From Chloroflexota bacterium (GTDB taxonomy: Bacteria > Chloroflexota > Limnocylindria > P2-11E), in assembly GCA_005889445.1 (NCBI GenBank), contig VBGS01000054.1:1-8108 (forward strand): 8,108 bases of DNA, written 5' to 3'. The position numbers and the translations under genes were made by a program. Below are positions 1 through 5,715 of the stretch, one piece after another (positions within the stretch are counted from its first letter, which is position 1; every line of letters begins with the position of its first letter). The notes beneath the pieces are model-generated. The model was not told where the DNA came from and searched no databases. It saw only the letters and a program-made list of their open reading frames with translations.

Positions 1-336
1 ATGCAGGTAGAGGAACGCCTCCGTCGCGCCGACCGCTCGCGCGGCGATCGCGATGCCGCGGATCACCGCGGCCGCGTTACGTATCAGCAGGGTCTGGGCG
101 AGCAGGCTGCCACGGTCGGCGTCGTAGCCGTTCGCGACCAGGTACGCCGGCCCGTCAGCGGCGTTGCGCCGCACGGCCCGCAGCTTCTCGACGAGGGGAT
201 AGCCGGCCCCGCCTCTACCGCGAAGACCGCTGCGCTCGATGATCTGAAAGAGCTCCTCGACATCGAGCGACCGGGCGCGCTCGAGCGCGCCCGCGGCCTG
301 ACTTTCGAGGAGTCGAGGCGCGGTGCTAGCGGGCAT
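1..336 (-). CDS. nuoF: NuoF-like FMN/NADH-binding subunit, N-terminal part (partial)
   Basis: The first 112 codons of a gene that leaves the left edge, read from the ATG at 334-336. The FMN-binding glycine loop SGLRGRGGAGYPL is clear, with a lysine at the position of the conserved K in the GFPTGLKW-type motif (here GYPLVEKL). The loop that in classic NuoF reads NADESEPGTFKDR is here NGYDADRGSLLAQ: the asparagine, one glycine and two acidic positions (as Asp) remain, but the rest differs. The stretch RNAAAVIRGIAIAARAVGATEAFLYLH matches the following NuoF helix and strand. It is therefore a divergent NuoF-family flavoprotein, perhaps of the branch annotated as NuoF iron-sulfur-binding-region proteins rather than the classic 51 kDa subunit. 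The 4Fe-4S domain is outside the window. The start overlaps the upstream gene by 11 bases and has no obvious Shine-Dalgarno, suggesting coupling. Confidence 0.85.
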   Translation of the reverse strand, partial: MPASTAPRLLESQAAGALERARSLDVEELFQIIERSGLRGRGGAGYPLVEKLRAVRRNAADGPAYLVANGYDADRGSLLAQTLLIRNAAAVIRGIAIAARAVGATEAFLYLH

Positions 337-1045
337 AGGTTGGCCCGAGGACGTGATGGACCTCGTCCTCGTGCAACGCATCGTGCGCAGGAGGCGGCGA
401 CGCCTGGGGCCATGCGCCCGCGATCCCGAGGTTCCCGGTGTAGCGCCGGCCGCCGCGCGGGATGGCCGTTCCCGCCCCTTCGGGGGCGCCGCGGAAGTTC
501 GCGAGCAGCGAGGCGGTCGTGTACAGATCGGTCATCGTCTTTCCGAAGTCCGCGGCGATGAGCTCGGCCGCGGTCCACGGCAGGTAGCCGTACGCCTCGT
601 TCGTCGCATAGAGCACGCGCGTCAGCCGGTCGGCCCCTTCCGGTGTCTCCTTCAGGATGCGCCGGACCGGTGCGAGATCGAGGCGCTCTTCCTCCTCGGC
701 CGGGATCGTCGTCACCACGGTCGACATCGGCCGGCGATCGCCATACGGAGCGGTCTGCACCATGCGGATCCGGTAATAGGACGAGCGGGGCGCGAGAGGT
801 GGGCGCTTGCGGAAGCCGTCGCGAAAGCGGTACGAGATGGAGATCGCCCTCGGGGGGCACGCCTTCTCGCACATGAGACACGACTCGCACTTGAAGATGC
901 TCGTTTCCGGCTCGAGGAGCAGCGCGATGAGCCCGCGCGAACGCTCCGGCAGCTCGCGCTTCTCGTACGGATATTTGCGCGTGACGACCCGCGGACGCAC
1001 GAGATGATCGAGCGTCCGGAGCATGCCGGCGATGATCCCGAACAT
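326..1045 (-). CDS. Fused NuoI-like (single 4Fe-4S motif) and NuoE-like (N-terminal domain) protein
   Basis: One 239-residue frame with two complex I-related parts. Residues 1-106 resemble the start of NuoI: an amphipathic N-terminal helix, VTRKYPYEKRELPERSRG, then CESCLMCEKACPP with C53, C56, C59 and C63, followed by ISISYRF. The second CxxCxxCxxxCP motif of NuoI is absent. Residues about 120-190 resemble the helical N-terminal domain of NuoE (the 24 kDa subunit): EAYGYLPWTAAELIAADFGK, then DLYTTASLLANF where NuoE has a V-Y-G-V-A-T-F-Y-like stretch. The NuoE thioredoxin-like [2Fe-2S] half is missing, and the whole frame has no other cysteine. An ATG at 725-727 (residue 107) could start a separate NuoE-like protein but has no clear ribosome-binding site. 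The start ATG 1043-1045 is fixed by an in-frame TAA three bases upstream. The C-terminal 50 residues match nothing I know. The TAG stop lies inside the nuoF-like start (11-base overlap). Confidence 0.72.
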   Translation of the reverse strand: MFGIIAGMLRTLDHLVRPRVVTRKYPYEKRELPERSRGLIALLLEPETSIFKCESCLMCEKACPPRAISISYRFRDGFRKRPPLAPRSSYYRIRMVQTAPYGDRRPMSTVVTTIPAEEEERLDLAPVRRILKETPEGADRLTRVLYATNEAYGYLPWTAAELIAADFGKTMTDLYTTASLLANFRGAPEGAGTAIPRGGRRYTGNLGIAGAWPQASPPPAHDALHEDEVHHVLGPTYAR

Positions 1046-1048
1046 CTC

Positions 1049-1105
1049 TTAGCGCTCGGTCCCCGCGGGGCTCTCGGTCGATCGCGGCGCAAGCTTCGCG
1101 CTCAT
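1049..1105 (-). other. 18-codon mini-ORF between nuoD and the nuoI-like gene
   Basis: ATG at 1103-1105 overlaps the nuoD stop as ATGA and the frame ends with TAA at 1049-1051, three bases before the ATG of the nuoI-like gene and in the same frame as it. The peptide MSAKLAPRSTESPAGTER matches nothing I recognise. nuoH usually occupies a place between nuoD and nuoI in nuo operons, so this could be a deletion scar keeping the first and last codons of a lost gene, a coupling peptide, or chance. Inside are a 10-base palindrome (CCCCGCGGGG, 1061-1070) and a direct repeat, CTCGGTC on the plus strand at 1055-1061 and 1073-1079. Confidence 0.25.
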
Positions 1106-2191
1106 CGATCCACGTCCCCGAGCACGATGTCGATCGATCCCAAGATCGCCACCGCATCCGCGACCAATCTCCCCTCAAGCAACCAGGGGAGGATCTGCAG
1201 GTTCACGAACGACGGCCCGCGCATCTTCGCGCGGAACGGATTGGGGCTTCGGCCGTCGCTGATCATGTAGATCCCGACCTCGCCCGATGCACTCGCGCAG
1301 GATCTGGATCGCAAGACGCATCTCGCCGAGCCGAACGCGATAGCGCGCGTAGGCATCTCCCTCGGCGTAGACCACCGGCTTCAGGCTCCTCAGCTCGGGA
1401 TAGATCGAGTACGGCCGATCGCGGCGGAGATCCCAGTCCACTCCCGACGCGCGGAGCATCGGTCCCGTCAGGCCGTACGCCTTGGCGACGTCCGCCGGGA
1501 TCGTCCCGACGCCGACGGTGCGCTCGAGGAAGATCTCGTTCTGGTCGAGGATCGTCACGTAATCCTGCTGGATGTCGTTCTCGAAGCGGTCGAGAAAGCG
1601 CGAGAGCTTCGATACCCACCCGAGGGGCAGGTCGTACAGGACACCGCCCGGCCGGTAGTAGTTGAAGTTCATCCGCGAGCCGCAGAGCTCCTCGAGCATG
1701 TCGAGGATCTCCTCGCGGTCGCGGAAGCACCACAGCACCGGCGTGGTCGCACCGACGTCGAGTCCGTACGTGCCGAGCCAGACCAGATGCGAGGCGCAGC
1801 GGCTCATCTCGTCGACGATCACGCGGATGAACTCGGCGCGTCGCGGGATGTCGATATCGGCGATCGCCTCCATCGCGCCGGCGTACGCATGCTCGTTCAG
1901 CATGTTCGAGACGTAATCGGCCTGGTCGGCGTAGCGGATCCCCTGGTGATAGGTCCGCCACTCGAAGATCTTCTCGAGGCCGCGGTGCAGGTACCCCATG
2001 ACGGGCGTGCACTCGACGATCTTTTCACCGGCGAGCCGCAGGACCAGGCGCAGCACGCCGTGCGTCGATGGGTGCTGCGGTCCGAGGTTGAGGATGAGCT
2101 CTTCGACCTCTCCCTCGCCCGTGTCGACGGTCGGCAGGTCGACCTGCGCGCCCTCCTGGGCCTTTCGAAGCTCGCTGTCGGTGGTGGCTAT
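1102..2191 (-). pseudogene. nuoD: NADH-quinone oxidoreductase subunit D, frameshifted with internal deletion
   Basis: NuoD forms the quinone-binding site of complex I together with NuoB. The N-terminal motif LNLGPQHPSTHG and the quinone-pocket MGYLHRGLEK are intact, and the family sequence continues to EMRLAIQILREC near position 1290. From there this frame runs into unrelated residues and stops at 1175. The conserved C-terminus GEVGIYMISDG...VADAVAILGSIDIVLGDVDR continues in a different frame from about 1290 to the TGA at 1102-1104. Compared with ordinary NuoD, about 60 residues between these blocks are missing, so this is a deletion plus frame change. There is no ATG, GTG or TTG before the conserved N-terminus. 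ATA at 2189-2191 (giving xATTDSELRK) follows GAGG at 2202-2205; a perfect AGGAGG lies at 2152-2157. An alternative reading from the GTG at 2054-2056 would remove HPSTHG. It may be a real pseudogene or an assembly error. Confidence 0.85.
2152..2157 (-). promoter_or_regulatory. AGGAGG Shine-Dalgarno-like site inside the nuoD N-terminus
   Basis: A perfect AGGAGG on the minus strand lies inside the weakly conserved first residues of NuoD. It is 8 bases before a GTC codon (2141-2143) and 14 before a CTG codon (2135-2137), both upstream of the conserved HPSTHG block. It is an alternative to the ATA start at 2189-2191; it may also be chance within coding sequence. Confidence 0.25.
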
Positions 2192-2194
2192 CGC

Positions 2195-2776
2195 CTAGCC
2201 GCCTCGGGAGATCTTTTCGCGGAGCCGGAGGAGGCCCTCGATGAGCGCCTCGGGCCGCGGAGGACAGCCCGGGACATAGACGTCGACCGGGACGATGGTG
2301 TCCACGCCCTGCAGCGTGGCGTAGCTGTCCCAGAACTCGCCGCCGGACGACGCGCAGTTGCCCATGGCGATGACCCACTTCGGCTCGGGCATCTGCTCGT
2401 ACAGCCGGCGCAGGCGCGGCGCCATCTTGTGGGTCACCGTTCCTGCGACGATCATCACGTCCGCCTGCCGCGGGCTGGAGCGAAAGACCTCCATGCCGAA
2501 GCGCGCGGTGTCGTGGTGCGACATCGACGCCGCCATCATCTCGATCGCGCAGCAGGCCAGGCCGTAGCCAAGCGGCCACGGGCTGCGCGACCGCGCCCAG
2601 GCAACAAGGTTGCTCACCGTCGTGAACACGATGTTGTCGTCATTCGCCAGGGCCCCCGCGGTCGGGGCCACCTCGTCCGGCGTCCCGAGGCCGACCTGCG
2701 TAGTGATCGGGCGCCTCTGGATCACGTCCTCTTCGAAATCGATCGGCCTTGCGGGAACCTTCTCGTCGATCGCCAT
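2195..2776 (-). CDS. nuoB: NADH-quinone oxidoreductase subunit B
   Basis: The NuoB/PSST subunit of respiratory complex I, 193 residues. It carries iron-sulfur cluster N2, the last electron carrier before quinone. All four expected ligands are present: adjacent C75-C76 in GYGLACCAIEMM, C141 in MGNCASSGG and C171 in VPGCPPRPEA. The conserved ARFGMEVFRSSPRQAD block (91-106) is intact. The ATG at 2774-2776 is chosen because the protein matches the family from shortly after it and it lies five bases after the phosphatase stop; there is no strong Shine-Dalgarno. nuoA, which normally precedes nuoB, is not here: the preceding gene is a phosphatase. The TAG stop (2195-2197) is followed in the same frame by NuoD sequence with no canonical start, and the usual nuoC gene is missing. 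Confidence 0.96.
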   Translation of the reverse strand: MAIDEKVPARPIDFEEDVIQRRPITTQVGLGTPDEVAPTAGALANDDNIVFTTVSNLVAWARSRSPWPLGYGLACCAIEMMAASMSHHDTARFGMEVFRSSPRQADVMIVAGTVTHKMAPRLRRLYEQMPEPKWVIAMGNCASSGGEFWDSYATLQGVDTIVPVDVYVPGCPPRPEALIEGLLRLREKISRGG

Positions 2777-2781
2777 CAGTC

Positions 2782-3594
2782 TCAGTCTATTGAGTTCTGG
2801 GCCTTGTGCACGGCCCGTTCGAGCAATCGATTGAGCGCGTCGTGGATAGCCGGCGCGCTCGCGATGATGCGCGGCAGCGCTGGATCCGCGGGGGTCAACT
2901 CGGTGACGCGCCCACCCGCTTCGCGCACGAGCAGCGTCCCTGCCATCCAGTCCCATGGCTGGTCGACAGACTCGAAATAGGCATCGAAGCGCCCGGCCGC
3001 GGTCCAAGCAAGGTCGAGCGAGGCCGAGCCGTTCCGTCGAATGTCGCGCACCTCACCGATCACGCTCGCGAGGATCCTGCCCTGCATGCGCCGCGACGAC
3101 GCGATGTAGGCGAACCCCGTTCCGACCAGCGCGCTCGCGAGATCGTTCTTTCCGTTCGCGCGTAGTGGGACGTCGTTCAGCCATGCGCCGGCGCCGCGCA
3201 TCCCGCTGAAAAGCTCGTCGCGTAGCGGGTCGTAGATCGCCGCCGCGAGCGGGCCCTGCGCGTCGGCGCAGCAGATCGCGACGCACCAGTGCGGGATCCC
3301 GTAGAGGAAGTTGATCGTGCCGTCGAGCGGGTCGACATACCAGCGCAGGCCAGTCCGGCCGCTGGCTTCCGATCCCTCCTCAGCGATGATCCCGTCATCG
3401 GGACGCCGGGCTCGCAGGTAACCGACGATCGTGTGCTCGGCGCGCTCGTCGGCCTCCGAGACCAGGTCGGTCGCGCTGCTCTTGCTCCGCAGCCCGGAGA
3501 CCGGACCGCCGAAGCGCTCGACGAGGACGGCTCCGGCGGCGCGTGCCGCCTCGACACCGATCGCGAGCGCATCGGCGGCGGGGAGCGAGCTCAA
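2782..3594 (-). CDS. Inositol monophosphatase family protein
   Basis: A Mg-dependent, lithium-sensitive-type phosphatase of the IMPase superfamily, 270 residues, the usual length. Metal-binding motifs are in the expected order: IIAEEGSE with E72, WYVDPLDGTINF with D88 and D91, and WDWMAG with D215. These correspond to E70, D90, D93 and D220 of human IMPA1. RNGSASLDLAW and GRFDAYFE (about 187-208) are also typical. It has no signal peptide and should be cytoplasmic. The substrate could be myo-inositol phosphate, but the family also includes fructose-1,6-bisphosphatase, histidinol-phosphatase and PAP phosphatase members, and I cannot separate these by eye. The TTG start (3592-3594) overlaps the phoD stop as TTGA; upstream in-frame sequence is the antiparallel shadow of phoD coding and there is no ATG or GTG before the first helix. 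Five bases separate its stop from nuoB. Confidence 0.92.
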   Translation of the reverse strand: MSSLPAADALAIGVEAARAAGAVLVERFGGPVSGLRSKSSATDLVSEADERAEHTIVGYLRARRPDDGIIAEEGSEASGRTGLRWYVDPLDGTINFLYGIPHWCVAICCADAQGPLAAAIYDPLRDELFSGMRGAGAWLNDVPLRANGKNDLASALVGTGFAYIASSRRMQGRILASVIGEVRDIRRNGSASLDLAWTAAGRFDAYFESVDQPWDWMAGTLLVREAGGRVTELTPADPALPRIIASAPAIHDALNRLLERAVHKAQNSID

Positions 3595-5144
3595 CCTCGT
3601 CGCGCGCCCGGCTTGCCGTCGTCGATCGCGAACGACGCTGTCGTGCTCACGGTGGCCGTTGGGCGCAGAACGGTGGAGACCGCGCGGAAGTCCGCGGTCA
3701 TGCGCGCGCGGTCGATCGTGCAGCGGACATAGCCGCGATGATTGTCGAAGAACCGCAGCTGCGGGTTCTTCACCGAGGGATCGAACTGCGTCGCCGGCTG
3801 GACGGGATCGCCCTCGGAGCTGATGGACGTGCCGAGGAGCTCGGTGCCGACGGTCGCGGACGAGCGATCGCTGGGGTCGCGCTTGAGGTCGTAGACGAAG
3901 TTCACGTGACTGTCGCCCGAGATCACGACCGGATTTCTCGTCCGAGCGAACTGTTCGAGGATCGCCTGCCGGTCGGCGACATACCCCATCCAGTTGTCCA
4001 CGCCATCGAACGTCCTTTTCGCAGGGTCGGGGTTGGAATCCTGCTGGCCGAAGCGGACCGACTGGGCGACGATGTTCCACAGCGCGCGCGACCCGCCCAG
4101 CCCGCCCAGGAGCCAGCCGCGCTGCTCAGCGCCGAGCATCGTGCGCCCCGGGTCGAGACTCGCAGGGCAATACCCGGACGGTGTCTCGTCCTGCTCGCGG
4201 CAGAGCGCGACCTCAGGCGAGCGGTATTGCCGCGTGTCCAGGACGTAGAACGTCGCGAGGTCGCCGAACGACAATGACCGGTAGAGCTGAAGGTCCGGAC
4301 CCTGCGGGCGCGGTCCGCGGAGCGGCATGTGCTCGTAGAACGCCTGGTACGCGACGGCACGCTGGAGCAGCGCCGCTTTGTGCAGATCGTCCTTGGGGAT
4401 CCCGCCCGCGTAGTTGTTCTCCACCTCGTGATCGTCCCAGGTGACGATCCAGGGAAATGCCGCGTGCGCAGCCCGCAGATCAGGATCGGTCTTGTACTGC
4501 GCGTAGCGATCCCGGTAGTCGGCGAGCGTGAAGCCCCAGCCGGTCCTCGCGTAATCGCGCACGACGTTCCCGCGTGCGGTTCCCTCGTAGATGTAATCAC
4601 CGAGGAAAACGACGGCGTCGAGATCTTCGCGCGCGAGATTCGCGTGAGCCGTGTAGTAGCCCTGCGTGTAGTTCTGGCACGATGCGAAGGCGAATCGGAA
4701 CGTTCGCGGCGACGAGTCCCCGGCTGGCGCCGTGCGCGTCCGCCCGATAGGACTCTCCGCGCCACCTGCCCGGAAGCGGTACCAGTACATCCGGTCAGGC
4801 TCGAGCCCCGCCACCTCCGCGTGCACCGAATGCGCGAGCTCGGGAAGCGCGCTGGTCGTCCCGGATCGCACGACGTCCTTCATGGCCTCATCGCGGGCCA
4901 CCAGAAATTCGACATCGACGGCCGATTGCGGCATCCCACCGCCGCGAAGCGAATCGGGAGCGAGACGCGTCCACAGGACGATGCCATCGGGAAGCGGATC
5001 TCCAGAAGCGACGCCGAGCGTGAAGGGGTCCTTCTCGAACTTCGTGGGTGCCGCCTGCGGGATGCATCCGCCAAGCTGCGACGCCGCCGCGAGCGCGGCG
5101 AGGCGCGCGATGAAGTCTCGCCGCGTGAGCGTCCGAGCTGTCAA
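3591..5144 (-). CDS. phoD: Alkaline phosphatase D / PhoD-type phosphodiesterase, Tat lipoprotein
   Basis: A PhoD-family metallophosphoesterase of 517 residues that hydrolyses phosphomonoesters or diesters outside the membrane. The N-terminus has a twin-arginine signal (TRRDFI, 7-12), a short hydrophobic stretch and a lipobox-like LGGC with Cys27, so it is probably exported folded by Tat and anchored as a lipoprotein. The PhoD N-terminal domain follows (FTLGVASGDPLPDGIVLWTR, 41-60), then the catalytic domain: SCQNY with C156, GDYIYE with D183 and Y186, TWDDHEVENNYAG (235-247), and SGDSHVNF with H412. The C156-D183-Y186 spacing matches the metal-binding Cys/Asp/Tyr pattern of Bacillus subtilis PhoD (Fe/Ca enzyme, known from the family). 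The start is TTG at 5142-5144, overlapping the GNAT stop as TTGA; no ATG or GTG lies before the Tat signal. The length is normal and no key residue appears to be missing. Confidence 0.95.
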   Translation of the reverse strand: MTARTLTRRDFIARLAALAAASQLGGCIPQAAPTKFEKDPFTLGVASGDPLPDGIVLWTRLAPDSLRGGGMPQSAVDVEFLVARDEAMKDVVRSGTTSALPELAHSVHAEVAGLEPDRMYWYRFRAGGAESPIGRTRTAPAGDSSPRTFRFAFASCQNYTQGYYTAHANLAREDLDAVVFLGDYIYEGTARGNVVRDYARTGWGFTLADYRDRYAQYKTDPDLRAAHAAFPWIVTWDDHEVENNYAGGIPKDDLHKAALLQRAVAYQAFYEHMPLRGPRPQGPDLQLYRSLSFGDLATFYVLDTRQYRSPEVALCREQDETPSGYCPASLDPGRTMLGAEQRGWLLGGLGGSRALWNIVAQSVRFGQQDSNPDPAKRTFDGVDNWMGYVADRQAILEQFARTRNPVVISGDSHVNFVYDLKRDPSDRSSATVGTELLGTSISSEGDPVQPATQFDPSVKNPQLRFFDNHRGYVRCTIDRARMTADFRAVSTVLRPTATVSTTASFAIDDGKPGARRG

Positions 5145-5701
5145 ATCCTTGGGCCCGCCTCGCTAACGCGGTACTCGTCGCCCCGTTCCAGCACATGCAA
5201 CATGACTGTGACGCCAAGGGTCGGATCGAATATTTCCTCGACGAACCTGAAGCCGAGCTTCTCCATGATGCGGCGCGACGCGAGGTTGTCGGGAGTCGCG
5301 ATGCTGACGAGGCGAGCAAGGTCGAGATCCCCGAAAGCCCATTTCAAAGAGGCTGCTCCCGCCTCGGTCGCCAGGCCCTTCCCCCAATAGTCCGGGTCGA
5401 ATCCCCATCCAACCTCAGGATCCGTCCGCCACAGCCGATGAAACTGCGGCCCGGCGCGCCCTATCAGCCTTCCCGACGTCCGTTCCTCGACGGCCAGAAG
5501 ACCAAAACCGTGCTCGTCCCAGTGCCGCTGATAGCGGGCGAGCGCCGCGGCACTCTCCTCCAAGGTGAGCGGACCGCGGGCCATGTGGCGCATGAATCGG
5601 GGGTCCGCGTTCCAGCGGGCCAGCGCGGTGAGGTCACTATCGCGCCACCGCCGGAGCCGCAGTCGTTCTGTCTCGATGACGATCGAGTGTTCGCTGGACA
5701 G
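5141..5701 (-). CDS. GNAT-family N-acetyltransferase (RimJ/RimL-like)
   Basis: An acetyl-CoA-dependent N-acetyltransferase of the RimJ/RimL-like (Acetyltransf_3) branch, about 186 residues. The N-terminus has the usual strand TERLRLRRW; the pyrophosphate-binding loop is YWGKGLATEA (about 105-114, the Q/RxxGxG/A motif); the conserved NLASRRIMEKLGF helix is at about 139-151. The first in-frame ATG (5591-5593) would cut off 36 residues including the first strand, so it is unlikely to be the true start. Between the upstream in-frame TGA (5714-5716) and that ATG there is no ATG, GTG or TTG. The CTG at 5699-5701 lies nine bases after GAGGT (5711-5715) and is chosen as start. The gene is in the same frame as the ABC gene before it, so stop readthrough would give a fusion. 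Its TGA overlaps the TTG of phoD. The acceptor (ribosomal protein, drug or metabolite) cannot be deduced. Confidence 0.85.
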   Translation of the reverse strand: MSSEHSIVIETERLRLRRWRDSDLTALARWNADPRFMRHMARGPLTLEESAAALARYQRHWDEHGFGLLAVEERTSGRLIGRAGPQFHRLWRTDPEVGWGFDPDYWGKGLATEAGAASLKWAFGDLDLARLVSIATPDNLASRRIMEKLGFRFVEEIFDPTLGVTVMLHVLERGDEYRVSEAGPRI

Positions 5702-5710
5702 CGCGCCGCG

Positions 5711-5715
5711 ACCTC
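5711..5715 (-). promoter_or_regulatory. Ribosome-binding site GAGGT for the GNAT gene
   Basis: GAGGT on the minus strand overlaps the TGA stop of the ABC gene and stands nine bases before a CTG codon. It is the only Shine-Dalgarno-like word suitably spaced before the conserved GNAT N-terminus, and it decides the non-ATG start proposed for that gene. Confidence 0.5.

Noticed and set aside
2054..2056. GTG as the start of nuoD
   Set aside because: It is the internal valine of the HPSTHGVLRL motif; starting there would delete the conserved quinone-site histidines that are plainly encoded upstream.
2777..3007. An N-terminal extension of nuoB
   Set aside because: It overlaps the end of the phosphatase gene in another frame, and NuoB similarity begins after the ATG at 2776.
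3595..4080. A 162-residue N-terminal extension of the phosphatase gene
   Set aside because: The extension overlaps phoD coding sequence in another frame and is not IMPase-like; family similarity begins at the TTG at 3594.
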